Part shown: positions 35,763 through 45,290 of the stretch, piece by piece
Numbering within the stretch: position 1 is the first letter of the stretch
How the letters are laid out: each line of letters begins with the position of its first letter
From: Polynucleobacter kasalickyi
GTDB lineage: Bacteria; Pseudomonadota; Gammaproteobacteria; Burkholderiales; Burkholderiaceae
Length of the DNA stretch: 64,000 nt
Assembly: GCF_900176405.1 (NCBI RefSeq)
Contig: NZ_FWXJ01000001.1
Span: forward strand, 124,001 to 188,000
Reading direction: 5' to 3'
Notes under the pieces: model-generated
Told to the model about the DNA's origin: nothing
What the model saw: only the letters and a program-made list of their open reading frames with translations
The model's database searches: none
Position numbers and translations under genes: made by a program

Positions 35763-37376
35763 TTAATATTGACCACTAATTTTATATAAGAATACTTTAG
35801 CATCCTCAGGTATTTCATCAGCCGTCCAGGCTACATGTTGGTCGGGACGAATGAGGGTGAAGCGGTTTGGATAAAGTTGGCCGATGGCAGATTCGGTTGG
35901 TTGAATGACTTTGAGTGGGATTTGTAACTCTTGAGCAATGCTCATCAACCGCTGGGCTTGCCCTGTAGGATCAAGGTCGGATAGTAATAGCGTAAAACCA
36001 AGGCCAAAATGATCGTACAGTGAGGAGCCATCGTGTAGCCAAGCGTGCGGGGCCAGGCAACCAGCTCTTGAGGAAGGAACATAGTTGATGAAGTCGTTCT
36101 CAGGGTAGGGCTTGCCGTCGTACAACATGACTGGAGAATGCTCATAACGGTAACCAAGAATAACCCCTAAGGTCGTGAATTCACGCATCTTGGATTGTTC
36201 AATTTTCCGGCCTATTTGCTGTCGTAGAGACTGACCCTGTGCATTATCGTCTTCTAAGCCTTCTTGCCATAATTGGTTGCCTAATACGGCATGATTGACG
36301 ACTGCTTCATTCATCACCAGGTCATGCACAGGACGACGCTCTAGCTCATAGCTATTTAGTAATTCAGGCCCGCCCCAACCTTGAAGATTGGCAGCAATTT
36401 TCCAGCCGAGGTCAACCCCATCGGCGATTCCCATATTCATGCCGTAACCACCAAATGGTGGGTGCAGGTGACAGGCATCACCAGCTAAAAAAATGCGGCC
36501 TTGGCTATAGTGAGTGGCGATTAATCGGCTAGCAATCCATTCATCTGAGGAGAGCACTTCGTAGGGTAAGTTAATCCCAGTTGATTTTTTTATTAGTTCC
36601 GTGGCGCCATTTAAATCAAACTTTTTGTCTTTATCGACACCCGTTGGCATGAAAAACCAACGATCTCGATCCATTGGCCCGATTAAGCCTGGCGCATCTG
36701 GGTTCACTTGCCAGTACATAATGGCCGGCCCAAGTTCATGGGCTTTATCGAGGCCAGGGGCACTAAAGACAATATTGTAGTTTTTTGATAAACCCTGCTG
36801 TCCTTCCATCTTGGCGTTGATCACATCCCTTACTTTTGAGCGAGAGCCATCTGCGCCAATTAGATAATCACAATGAATCTCAGAAATCTCACCCGATTGA
36901 CGATTTTTATATTTGGCCACTACCTTTTGCGGTGAGGTTTCTACTTCTAGTAACTCGGTATTAAACAGAATTTTTACACTAGGTAAGGTCAAGGCATGGG
37001 CTCTCATCACCTCTTCGACGGTGTACTGAGGAATCCATTGTGAATGCTCCGAATAAAGAGGATTCCGACCGGGGGCACAATAAAAGGAGTTTTCAAAGCG
37101 CATTAACTCATAACCAGATAAACGCGTACAAAACACCACATTCGATGGATAGTTCAGGCCCAAAGGAGATGCTTTACGTAATTGATCCGCAATACCCCAG
37201 CGACGAAAATGCTCTCTGGTTCTGGCATTGGTTGTTTTTGCCCGCGGCGCATAACCGACCCGTTCATTGCGCTCAATTACTAAGCATGCAATTCCACGTT
37301 GGCCAAGTTCAATTGCACTGGCAAGTCCTACAGGGCCTGCACCGACGATTAATACGGCTGGCTGATTCTTGGGCAT
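35763..37376 (-). CDS. FAD-dependent aromatic monooxygenase (PheA/TfdB/MhpA family)
   Basis: A 537-residue flavoprotein hydroxylase. The N-terminal dinucleotide fold GAGPVGLASAIELGQRG is at about 10-26, the DG motif is GADGSRSKVRDV and the second FAD motif is LAGDACHLHPPFGGYGMNMG. A C-terminal thioredoxin-like domain of about 120 residues (from AGCLAPHAW) is usual for phenol-hydroxylase-type members. It would hydroxylate an aromatic ring using NAD(P)H and oxygen in the cytosol. It heads a seven-gene leftward operon and is divergent from the class II aldolase gene. Confidence 0.93.
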   Translation of the reverse strand: MPKNQPAVLIVGAGPVGLASAIELGQRGIACLVIERNERVGYAPRAKTTNARTREHFRRWGIADQLRKASPLGLNYPSNVVFCTRLSGYELMRFENSFYCAPGRNPLYSEHSQWIPQYTVEEVMRAHALTLPSVKILFNTELLEVETSPQKVVAKYKNRQSGEISEIHCDYLIGADGSRSKVRDVINAKMEGQQGLSKNYNIVFSAPGLDKAHELGPAIMYWQVNPDAPGLIGPMDRDRWFFMPTGVDKDKKFDLNGATELIKKSTGINLPYEVLSSDEWIASRLIATHYSQGRIFLAGDACHLHPPFGGYGMNMGIADGVDLGWKIAANLQGWGGPELLNSYELERRPVHDLVMNEAVVNHAVLGNQLWQEGLEDDNAQGQSLRQQIGRKIEQSKMREFTTLGVILGYRYEHSPVMLYDGKPYPENDFINYVPSSRAGCLAPHAWLHDGSSLYDHFGLGFTLLLSDLDPTGQAQRLMSIAQELQIPLKVIQPTESAIGQLYPNRFTLIRPDQHVAWTADEIPEDAKVFLYKISGQY

Positions 37377-37420
37377 AGGCTGTCTCGATGATTTTTATCG
37401 TAAATATATGTATAAATCCC

Positions 37421-37441
37421 AATGATTTGATTCAAATCATT
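37421..37441. promoter_or_regulatory. Perfect 21-base palindrome in a divergent promoter
   Basis: Arms AATGATTTGA (37421-37430) and TCAAATCATT (37432-37441) around one central T. It lies in the 192-base gap between the divergent monooxygenase and aldolase operons, within an AT-rich tract. Likely operator for a MarR-, IclR- or GntR-like regulator encoded elsewhere. Confidence 0.6.
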
Positions 37442-37568
37442 AAAATGATATGATAAATAATTATTTTAAATCTAGTATAAATTCATAAAAACATTGTTTG
37501 GGGGACAAAACTCGAATGGGTATTTCCAATTAGTCCAATCAGTGCTAATCAATTGAAAGGAATGTCAA

Positions 37569-38291
37569 ATGACCGTTTTAGTGAACCCTGATCTTGTCGA
37601 AAAAGTCGTTTTAGGCAATCGTATTTTGTATCATCTTGGCGTTTTAGACGGTTTTGGACACATTAGCTGTCGGTTAGATAACTCGCCCGAGCATTTTTTA
37701 CTTTCTGCCAACCGCGCTCCTGGGCGGGTAACCAAAGATGATATTCTTTGCTTGGACTTGAATGGAGATATCGTCAATCCCACCGATAAGCGTTCCTATT
37801 TAGAGCGTTTTATTCATAGTGAGATTTATCGTAGTCGTCCTGATGTGATGTCGATTGTCCACAGTCACTCTGCTAGCGTGATTCCTTTTGGTGTTACAGG
37901 TACTCAGTTAAAACCCATCTATCACATGAGTGGTTTCCTCGGCGGTGGTACAGCCTTGTTTGAAATTCGTGACGCAGTTGGTGAAGATAACGATCTATTA
38001 ATTAGAGATAAGTATTTGGGCGAAGCCTTGGCGAAATCTTTAGGTGGTTTTAATTGCGTTTTAATGCGTGGACATGGCGCAACGATTGTTGCCCCAAGTG
38101 TTGAAGTAGCTGTTTTCCGCTCGTACTATGCAGAATCAAATGCCAAATTGCAGTTAACTGCAATGGGTATGAATGCGCCGATTACTTATTTGCATGAAAA
38201 AGAAGCCCATAATGCGATGGTAACTAATGAAGGACAGATTAAACGGGCTTGGGACCTTTGGGTTGGCCAAGTTGCTGATCAAGTTGAGTAA
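37569..38291 (+). CDS. Class II aldolase/adducin-domain protein
   Basis: A 240-residue zinc aldolase-fold protein. Ligands are His98 and His100 in VHSHSASV, and a third His in MRGHGATIV. A probable catalytic acid is Glu85 (FIHSEIY). Relatives cleave fuculose phosphate or act as decarboxylases and aldolases on aromatic-pathway acids. An AAAGGAA ribosome site fixes the start. It leads the rightward operon divergent from the aromatic hydroxylase. Confidence 0.88.
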   Translation: MTVLVNPDLVEKVVLGNRILYHLGVLDGFGHISCRLDNSPEHFLLSANRAPGRVTKDDILCLDLNGDIVNPTDKRSYLERFIHSEIYRSRPDVMSIVHSHSASVIPFGVTGTQLKPIYHMSGFLGGGTALFEIRDAVGEDNDLLIRDKYLGEALAKSLGGFNCVLMRGHGATIVAPSVEVAVFRSYYAESNAKLQLTAMGMNAPITYLHEKEAHNAMVTNEGQIKRAWDLWVGQVADQVE

Positions 38292-38313
38292 AAACTAAAT
38301 AAGGTAGATGCCG

Positions 38314-39294
38314 ATGTTTTCTAACTATGTAAAAAACAGCCTTGCGTGCTTAATTGGTATTGTTGGCTTGAGTGCAATGAGTGTTCAAGCACAAAGTAAT
38401 TATCCTACTCGACCAATTAAAATGATTGTGCCTTATGCCACGGGTGGCGGTTCAGATATTTTAGCTCGCGCAATTGGTGCCAAACTCCAAGTACTATGGG
38501 GTCAGGGCATTGCGATTGAAAACCGCCCCGGCGCTTCAGGCAATATTGGTACAGAGGCTGTGGTTCACGCACCAAGTGACGGTTATACCTTAGTGATGCA
38601 AAATTCGACGATGGTGGGGAGTGCCGCTATTTCTGGAAAACTGAATTACGATCCTGAAAAAGATTTGACGCCGATTATGGTGCTCGGCCTTACGCCCATG
38701 TCGATTGTGGCGAGTGAGAGCTCGAAGATCAAAAATTTAAAAGATTTAGTCGCTTACTCTAAGGCCAATCCTAACTCCCTGAATTACGGTTCCTGTGGCA
38801 TCGGCTCGCCCCAACATATTTTGATGGAACTCGTGAAATTTGAAACCGGCGTGAAGGCCAATCATATTGTTTATAAAGGTTGTGCCCCAGCTGTAACTGA
38901 TGTAGTCGGGGGTCAAGTTCAGCTAGCCGTAGTGAGCGCTAATCTTGTTTCACAATATGTGAAAACAGGTCGTTTGCAATCGGTCGGCATTTCCACTGCC
39001 AAGCGTTATAACTTAATGCCACAATCATTAACCTTCGCTGAACAGGGTTTAAAGTCGATTGATGATTCGATTTGGTATGCATTAATGGGACCAGCAAATT
39101 TACCGCCTGAGATTGTAAAAAAATGGCAAACTGAGGTCACAAAAATCTTAGCTGATCCTGCTGTTAGAGAAAACTTATCGAATGCTGGCGTAGAAGCGTA
39201 TGACGGTAATCCTTATGACCTCGGGAATCTGATCAAAACTGACCTCGCTAAATTTGGTAAATTGGTGAAGTCAGCGAATATTAAAGCTGAGTAA
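38314..39294 (+). CDS. Bug/TctC-family periplasmic solute receptor
   Basis: A receptor of 326 residues from ATG 38314. The ATG at 38308 is only three bases from the AAGG ribosome site, whereas 38314 has normal spacing. The Sec signal is cleaved after VQAQS. Hallmarks are YPTRPIKMIVPYATGGGSDI, ENRPGASGNIGTEAVVHAPSDGYTL and HIVYKGCAPAVTDVVGGQV. Cysteines occur in NYGSCGIGS and KGCAP, which could form a disulphide beside the ligand pocket. Confidence 0.93.
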   Translation: MFSNYVKNSLACLIGIVGLSAMSVQAQSNYPTRPIKMIVPYATGGGSDILARAIGAKLQVLWGQGIAIENRPGASGNIGTEAVVHAPSDGYTLVMQNSTMVGSAAISGKLNYDPEKDLTPIMVLGLTPMSIVASESSKIKNLKDLVAYSKANPNSLNYGSCGIGSPQHILMELVKFETGVKANHIVYKGCAPAVTDVVGGQVQLAVVSANLVSQYVKTGRLQSVGISTAKRYNLMPQSLTFAEQGLKSIDDSIWYALMGPANLPPEIVKKWQTEVTKILADPAVRENLSNAGVEAYDGNPYDLGNLIKTDLAKFGKLVKSANIKAE

Positions 39295-39318
39295 TTCGTT
39301 AATTTCCTACTACTGCCA

Positions 39319-40332
39319 GTGATGAACCAACTCATTCGCTTCAGAGGGCTAAAGCCCTCTCAGTTGTTGATGCTGTGTGGATTGATGTTGTTTGCGAGTG
39401 CTGTTTCTAGTCAAAGTAACTCTGGTGTCAATGCATCCAATTATCCGAATAAGTCCATTCGCCTGATTTCGCCGATTCCTCCTGGCGGAGCCCCGGATCT
39501 TGTGGGACGCGCTTTAGCCAATCGTTTGACCAACCAAATGGGGGTTTCCGTATTTGTCGAGAATAAGGTTGGCTCGAATGGCAATATTGCCGCGGATGTC
39601 GTTTCTCATTCTCCTGCGGATGGTTACACCTTACTCATTGGGATGGATAGTTTATTTGTGATCAATCCCTACCTTTACCCCAAATCAATCAACGCCAATA
39701 ACGAATTTCGGCAAGTGGCTACGCTGGCAAGTAATCAATTTGTTTTAGCAATCAACAGTAAATTACCGGTGAAGAATTTAGCTGAGTTTATTGACTATGC
39801 AAAAAAGGCTAATCCTATTGCTGCTTATGCTTCGGGTGGGAATGGCAGTCAGCATCATTTAACGATGGAAATGTTGAAGGGCCGAGCTGAAATTGATTTG
39901 CTTCACGTACCTTATAAAGGTGGTGTTGAAGCCACTACGGCGACCATTGGTGGTGAAAGTATTGCGATGTTTTCAGGCACTTCGAATGCGAATTTGATTC
40001 GATCTGGGAAGCTGAAAGCGATCGCAGTTTCTGGCCTAAAACGTTCTAAGGATTTACCGGATGTACCCACCATTGCCGAGTCCTATCCAGGCTTTGATAA
40101 TACGATCTGGATTGGTTTATTTGCCCCCAAAGACACGCCGGACGCAGTCATTGTAAAGTTAAGGCAAGAAGTCAATAAGGCGCTCCTTGACCCTGAGATG
40201 GTCGAGGCGCTAGCTAAAGCCGGTGGCATAGAACCACTGATCACAACCCAAGAAGAATTTTCAAATTTAATTAAAAAAGATCAACTCAAGTACAGCAGCA
40301 TCATTAAAAAATTAAATTTAAAACTGAATTAA
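39319..40332 (+). CDS. Bug/TctC-family periplasmic solute receptor
   Basis: A 337-residue receptor. GTG 39319 and ATG 39322 are both possible starts. There is a Sec signal (cleavage near VSSQS, residue 32). Hallmarks are YPNKSIRLISPIPPGGAPDL, ENKVGSNGNIAADVVSHSPADGYTL and LHVPYKGGVEATTATIGGES. It is the second receptor of the rightward operon. Confidence 0.93.
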   Translation: MMNQLIRFRGLKPSQLLMLCGLMLFASAVSSQSNSGVNASNYPNKSIRLISPIPPGGAPDLVGRALANRLTNQMGVSVFVENKVGSNGNIAADVVSHSPADGYTLLIGMDSLFVINPYLYPKSINANNEFRQVATLASNQFVLAINSKLPVKNLAEFIDYAKKANPIAAYASGGNGSQHHLTMEMLKGRAEIDLLHVPYKGGVEATTATIGGESIAMFSGTSNANLIRSGKLKAIAVSGLKRSKDLPDVPTIAESYPGFDNTIWIGLFAPKDTPDAVIVKLRQEVNKALLDPEMVEALAKAGGIEPLITTQEEFSNLIKKDQLKYSSIIKKLNLKLN

Positions 40333-40365
40333 AAAACTTTTTTCAATCATTATTAGGAGTACGCT

Positions 40366-41355
40366 TTGGCCAATTTACCTTTATCGATAGCAGTCGGTGA
40401 TTATGATCACATGCGTGATTTAACTACTGGTAGGGTGATTCCAGACGGTATTGAAGTGCGTCCGATTAATGTGCCTACCGAAGAAATGTTTTTTCGGTTT
40501 ATTAAATTTCAAGAGTTTGATGTCTCAGAGGTTTCTTTTGCTAAAGCCTTAGCGATGGTTTCACAACCAAACCCTTGGTTGGTGTTAATCCCAGTCTTTC
40601 CCTCAAGAGCATTTAGGCACTCGTCTATTTATGTAAGACAAGATGGAGATATTAAAACTCCACAAGATTTAACTGGTAAAAAAGTTGGTATTCCGGAATG
40701 GGCGCAAACGGCTTCCATCTATTCTAGGGGGATGCTGGCACATGAATATGGCGTTGACCTGACTTCCATTGAGTGGTTCCAAGCAGGCGTGAATGATCCG
40801 GGGCGTCGCGAAAAAGTGAAATTGAACTTGCCGCAAGGCATCCGTTACACAGCCTGTCCTGATAAAAGCATCTCACAAATGTTACTGAGCGGCGAGATAG
40901 ATGCGGCGTTATCCGCGCGCGCACCAGACGCTTTTATTCATCATCCTGAGGTGGTGAAGCGCCTATTTACTAATTACCGAGAGGTAGAGTTGGAATACTG
41001 GCAACGCACACAAATTTTTCCTATCATGCATGTGATCGCCATTAAACGGACGGTTTATGAAGCGAATCCTTGGATTGCGAGAAGTTTGATGAGTGCTTTT
41101 GAATTAGCCAAAGATCGTAGTTTAGAGCGTGCTGCAGATATTACTGCTTCGTACTATCCCATTCCATGGTCTGCTGATTATGCATTAGCTTCCCAATCCA
41201 TTTTAGGTAAAGATTTTTGGCCGTATGGCTTTAATGAAAATGCGAGTACCTTGGAAGCCTTTACCCAGTATGCATTTGAGCATGGTATCACCTCAAGGAA
41301 AATGGCGATTGATGAAATTTTTGTGCCTGAGGTACGTGAAAAGGTCAAAGTTTAG
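40366..41355 (+). CDS. 4,5-dihydroxyphthalate decarboxylase-like protein (periplasmic-binding fold)
   Basis: A 329-residue protein starting at TTG behind an AGGAG ribosome site, with no signal peptide. The opening SIAVGDYDHMRDLTTGRVIP and the segments VSEVSFAKALAM, KVGIPEWAQTA and LLSGEIDAALSARAP match 4,5-dihydroxyphthalate decarboxylases. These share the type 2 binding-protein fold but work in the cytosol. It would decarboxylate a dihydroxy-aromatic acid, in keeping with the divergent aromatic hydroxylase. Its stop overlaps the stop of the convergent SGNH gene by four bases. Confidence 0.85.
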   Translation: MANLPLSIAVGDYDHMRDLTTGRVIPDGIEVRPINVPTEEMFFRFIKFQEFDVSEVSFAKALAMVSQPNPWLVLIPVFPSRAFRHSSIYVRQDGDIKTPQDLTGKKVGIPEWAQTASIYSRGMLAHEYGVDLTSIEWFQAGVNDPGRREKVKLNLPQGIRYTACPDKSISQMLLSGEIDAALSARAPDAFIHHPEVVKRLFTNYREVELEYWQRTQIFPIMHVIAIKRTVYEANPWIARSLMSAFELAKDRSLERAADITASYYPIPWSADYALASQSILGKDFWPYGFNENASTLEAFTQYAFEHGITSRKMAIDEIFVPEVREKVKV

Positions 41356-42713
41356 GGATTGAGTAGACTCTTCAGTTGAAAATCAACACTCAACTGACGA
41401 GCACTTCTTTGATAACCTAGCAGGCTCAGATGGGTTAGATCTTTGGACATGAGTGGCGCTTGTTCGAACGCCCATGTGTAGGCAGACCCTAATCCCCCCA
41501 TCGCGCTTTGCCAATCCCAAAATGAGCAACCTGCAATACCCGCTTCGGTAGCTTGAATAGCGGCAATCTGTGCATGAACTTTGGCGTATTTTAATAAATC
41601 GGCTGGCTGACGAGGTTTAGCAGCTTTTTTTGATTTCTTGGTATTCGCAACCAAAATGCCACGGTCCGGTGGGCCGATTAAGACACAAGCAGTTTTCGGG
41701 TATAAGCGCCGAAAGTTAGCTAGGCCCAGTTGAAGATCTGCTTGATACATAGCGCTATCAAATTTAGGATTATTTCCTTCATTAGTGCCAAAACCTAAAA
41801 AGACTAAATCATAGGTCGGTTTAAAACCGGCTGGCTGAGTGAGATTCGTCCAGGATTTGAAGGTTGCGCCAGGAATTGCTAAATTATCTACAATTAATTT
41901 GGCAGGTTGCGTATAACGTGGGATGAAACCGTCTAGACTTAGACTGCCATGTATCAAACGAATCTTGATGGTAGAAATTGGGAAGTCTGCATCAATCTTG
42001 ATCTGGCCTTGACTACCTACATCAATAAAGGATTCGTTGGGTAAGTCGTCTATGGTGATTGCTAAGATCGTTCGCTCCTCTGAGCCGTTTGGATTTAACA
42101 AAATTTCCAGAGACTGAAGTGGTGCATTCCCGACGTTATTCGTCCTAAAATCCAACCAAAGGTAGCTCTCTTTATTCTTGGCTTGCATTCTTAGCATACC
42201 AATCGGAAATTCCGAGGGGGTATTGTAAGCATAACTATATTTCCACCCGCCACCCAAACAAGTTTTTTTGAGGGGGAGTCTTACTCCAGCTCGACCTATA
42301 TTGGCCGCAAAAAAAGAGGGTAAAACCTCTTCCTTGGAAAAGCCAATTGATTTGATTAATTCCTCAGAAAAGAAATTAGCAGCCAGATGACTATCTCCCC
42401 AAATCCCTATTTTTATAGGTTGCTGGAGATTTTTTGCCAAATTGATAGGAGTCAGTTTTGAATGGTTATCTAAGTGTTTTTCTGGATTGTTCACTAAGGC
42501 GGTACTGATGTCGTCTAGGGTAGGAAAACTTAACTGTTCTTCTGCAACTGGCGAGGCTGCTTTCGTGTTTAAAGGTTTTTGTCCAGGACAGATCAGGGCA
42601 GCTGGCAACTGTTCCTGATTATTAAAGTGCAACTGGATTTGAGCCTGCGCGCACAGCGTAAAGGTCAGACAAAAAGCCTGCATACTAAAAATAGTGAGAA
42701 GCTTGAACCGCAT
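41352..42713 (-). CDS. Exported SGNH/GDSL-fold protein (O-acetyl transfer accessory)
   Basis: A 453-residue exported protein (Sec signal, cleavage near AQAQ, residue 25). SGNH block I is IGIWGDSHLA with Ser108, the block III Asn is in LGFGTNEGNN, and block V Asp/His is in KDLTHLSLLGY. A beta-rich insertion of about 100 residues (180-260) may be a carbohydrate-binding module. It is last in a cassette with a second SGNH protein and an MBOAT, with starts and stops overlapping. Probable role: acetyl transfer to, or removal from, an extracellular polysaccharide or peptidoglycan. Confidence 0.8.
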   Translation of the reverse strand: MRFKLLTIFSMQAFCLTFTLCAQAQIQLHFNNQEQLPAALICPGQKPLNTKAASPVAEEQLSFPTLDDISTALVNNPEKHLDNHSKLTPINLAKNLQQPIKIGIWGDSHLAANFFSEELIKSIGFSKEEVLPSFFAANIGRAGVRLPLKKTCLGGGWKYSYAYNTPSEFPIGMLRMQAKNKESYLWLDFRTNNVGNAPLQSLEILLNPNGSEERTILAITIDDLPNESFIDVGSQGQIKIDADFPISTIKIRLIHGSLSLDGFIPRYTQPAKLIVDNLAIPGATFKSWTNLTQPAGFKPTYDLVFLGFGTNEGNNPKFDSAMYQADLQLGLANFRRLYPKTACVLIGPPDRGILVANTKKSKKAAKPRQPADLLKYAKVHAQIAAIQATEAGIAGCSFWDWQSAMGGLGSAYTWAFEQAPLMSKDLTHLSLLGYQRSARQLSVDFQLKSLLNP

Positions 42714-43612
42714 TAAAACCGCTCCTTGAATGATTGAACGATTTGATTGCTCACTAAGCGATAACCGTATGGCGTAAAGTGAATACCATCATTCCCGCGG
42801 ATCAGGATAGCGCCCTTTTGAGAATCTTGTAGGTATTTTTTGAAAGGCTCATCGAGTGACCCCAAAATGCTTTCAGTAGAGATAAACTCAAAATCATATT
42901 TTTTGGTTTCAGATGCAAAAATACTATTTTGTAGAATGGCGCCATTTTTGACGCGCTCCACATCCATGTTGGGTAGCCCTACCCAAATAATATGAATCTG
43001 ATGCGCTTGGGCAAAGACTAGCACTTCATTCACACGTTGACGGTAGGCATCCTGCCATTCGTCAGATGGAAAAATATAGCGCGCTTTATTGTCATAAATA
43101 TCCCAAGGATCATTCGCGCCAAGAAAAATCACTACGGTGTTAAAGCCTTGTCGCAAACTTTCCTCTGCAATTTTCTTGGGCCAGTCAAAATACCTTCGAA
43201 CCGTTAATCCAGTACTTTGCTGCGATAAGTCAACAAATTTACCATTGGGATATATTTTTTTCAATTCGGCAATAGCAATCGGTGCAACTCCCTGCATTAA
43301 AGAGTCCCCCGCAAAGAGCACCTTAGGAACACTGCCGGTAGTCTGGCTGAACTGAATAATTGGTATTGGTGACTCTTCAGCGATATGCTTCTGTGGTTTG
43401 CTATCTGAGGTGCTGAAGGGGATCAACTTTTTTTGAAGATGCAACTGTTGAGAGGGCGAAAATAACCAATTTGGAATAAAGTTGCTGACTTGAATATGGT
43501 CTCGATTATTGAAGTAGTTGTCGAGAGAGTCCAACCAGAGTATAGAATTGGTCAAAATGATCAATCCAAATAAGATGACTAAGCGAAGGGGTGTGAAAGG
43601 TTTAGCCATCAA
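42713..43612 (-). CDS. Membrane-anchored SGNH hydrolase (DUF459-like)
   Basis: A 299-residue protein with one N-terminal membrane helix (about residues 8-28). The catalytic domain carries VLFAGDSLMQG (Ser104), LGANDPW (block III) and DGIHFTPYGY (block V Asp and His), so all triad residues are visible. Its ATG overlaps the MBOAT stop by four bases and its stop overlaps the next start by one base, indicating tight coupling. Likely the periplasmic partner that receives the acyl group from the MBOAT. Confidence 0.85.
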   Translation of the reverse strand: MMAKPFTPLRLVILFGLIILTNSILWLDSLDNYFNNRDHIQVSNFIPNWLFSPSQQLHLQKKLIPFSTSDSKPQKHIAEESPIPIIQFSQTTGSVPKVLFAGDSLMQGVAPIAIAELKKIYPNGKFVDLSQQSTGLTVRRYFDWPKKIAEESLRQGFNTVVIFLGANDPWDIYDNKARYIFPSDEWQDAYRQRVNEVLVFAQAHQIHIIWVGLPNMDVERVKNGAILQNSIFASETKKYDFEFISTESILGSLDEPFKKYLQDSQKGAILIRGNDGIHFTPYGYRLVSNQIVQSFKERF

Positions 43613-45000
43613 AACTGGTAATAAATAAACGAAGGAACTCCTTCGGGAGACAGTTCAATGAGTAAATATCCAAGCGCACATAATACTGGAATCAGGAGCC
43701 AGAAATTGATGCGGCGAACAACATCAATCCATTGAACCTCAAGCCAAGATGCATATTTACTCAGCAACATAAACAAGATACTAAATAACCAAAGATACAA
43801 CCACTCGGTCTTAAATTCACCCATTGATGCGTTGAGGCGTGACAATAAACTCAGCGCATTTTCTACGGAGGAAGCTTTAAAAAATACCCAAGCAAATGCA
43901 ACAAAAATGAAAGTAAATACTTGCCCACAAAAATTGGGCAAACGTATGGGCACATATTGGCGAGAAATATTCGACAAGACAAGCCCTAAACCATGGATGA
44001 CTCCCCAAATTAAAAAGCCTAAACCTGCACCATGCCAAATGCCACTCACCACCATGGCTATCAAAACATTACACTGTGACCATGCAAACCCTCTGCGGTT
44101 ACCACCCATTGGAATGTAGACAAAGTCTTTAATAAAGTTCGAGAGAGAAATATGCCAACGTTGCCAGAATTCTCTTAAGTTATTGGCTAGATAAGGCTGC
44201 GCAAAGTTCAACGGTAAGGTAAAACCGAGTAATAAACCAAAGCCAGTAACGATCAGGGTATAACCAGAAAAATCTAAAAAGATTTGTAAAGTGTAGGCGA
44301 GGATTGCGTGTAGTGTATCGATTGCCAAATACTCTTCAGGATACTTAAACACTGCATCCACATACTGCGTGGCGAGCCATGTGGCTAAGACCATTTTCTG
44401 AAACAGGCCTAAAAAAATAAAGTAGATCGCTTTCTGAGCCGCTAACGGTTGACCAAAGTGGCGACCATGCAGTTGCTCATGAAAATCTTTAGCCCGAATA
44501 ATCGGACCCGCAAACAAAGTGGGCCAAAAAGAAAGATATAAAAGCAGGTCTAATAAGGAGACTTTTACTTTGGATTGGTATTTCCAAAACACAAAAGTAA
44601 TCGCTTGGAAAGTGAAAAAAGAAATACCGACGGGTACGATGACATCGATGGCCGGTAGAAAAGCAGGCAAGCCAAGTTGAACTAACAGTTGAAGTAGTAA
44701 CTCTCTAAAAAACTCATAGTATTTAGTAAGAAATAAAAGAGAGAGCGCAAAGAGAAAACTAGCGGACAGTTTCCATCGTTTTGAAGTATTTACCCCTGAT
44801 TGGACCCAAGTCCCCAAAGCCCAAATGATTGCACTATAGATACCTAAAAAAATAGCGGTTTTAATTGACCAGCTTGCATATAGGCTGTAACTACCTGCGA
44901 GCAGAAATAGTTTTTGCAATGTTGGCCGACTAGATAGTAGCCAATAGATTGGAAAAAAAACGAGTGCAAGGTAGGCAAACTCAGGTGATAAAAAGCTCAA
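43609..45000 (-). CDS. MBOAT-family O-acyltransferase (AlgI-like)
   Basis: A 463-residue polytopic membrane protein with roughly ten helices. Family hallmarks are the VPVGISFFTFQAITFV segment, the NFIKDFVYIPMGGNRRG loop and the catalytic histidine in SGIWHGAGLGFLIWG. AlgI-type MBOATs carry acyl groups across the inner membrane to periplasmic SGNH transferases, which are encoded immediately downstream. No polysaccharide synthase gene is in the window, so the acceptor is unknown. It is the first gene of the cassette. Confidence 0.93.
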   Translation of the reverse strand: MSFLSPEFAYLALVFFPIYWLLSSRPTLQKLFLLAGSYSLYASWSIKTAIFLGIYSAIIWALGTWVQSGVNTSKRWKLSASFLFALSLLFLTKYYEFFRELLLQLLVQLGLPAFLPAIDVIVPVGISFFTFQAITFVFWKYQSKVKVSLLDLLLYLSFWPTLFAGPIIRAKDFHEQLHGRHFGQPLAAQKAIYFIFLGLFQKMVLATWLATQYVDAVFKYPEEYLAIDTLHAILAYTLQIFLDFSGYTLIVTGFGLLLGFTLPLNFAQPYLANNLREFWQRWHISLSNFIKDFVYIPMGGNRRGFAWSQCNVLIAMVVSGIWHGAGLGFLIWGVIHGLGLVLSNISRQYVPIRLPNFCGQVFTFIFVAFAWVFFKASSVENALSLLSRLNASMGEFKTEWLYLWLFSILFMLLSKYASWLEVQWIDVVRRINFWLLIPVLCALGYLLIELSPEGVPSFIYYQF

Positions 45001-45290
45001 GATGAAACCGCTATCGTGTTGGGAGATTGGGTTCTTAATACAAGGTTAAGAAAGAATTATGAGTATTTTTACATAAAAACCTGGAAATGAGTTTTTATTC
45101 ACAGTGAATTTTTTGCTGTTGAAATTGCCTGCCATCTGTAGATCAGCGTTCATCGAGACACTTTTATTCAAGTACGCTATGAATGGGTCAATCCTTCGAT
45201 AATATCTGCTCAAAACCATCTAAACGATAGGTGTTATTTTTGAAAATACCTATAATTGATTAATCTACAAAACCGTCAAGTGGAATCAAT
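45001..45290. other. Divergent intergenic region, MBOAT / cytochrome b561
   Basis: A 290-base AT-rich gap between divergent genes and the longest gene-free stretch seen. It must hold promoters for both directions. No ORF with a ribosome site, RNA gene or clear terminator was found; only short AT-rich runs occur. Confidence 0.6.
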
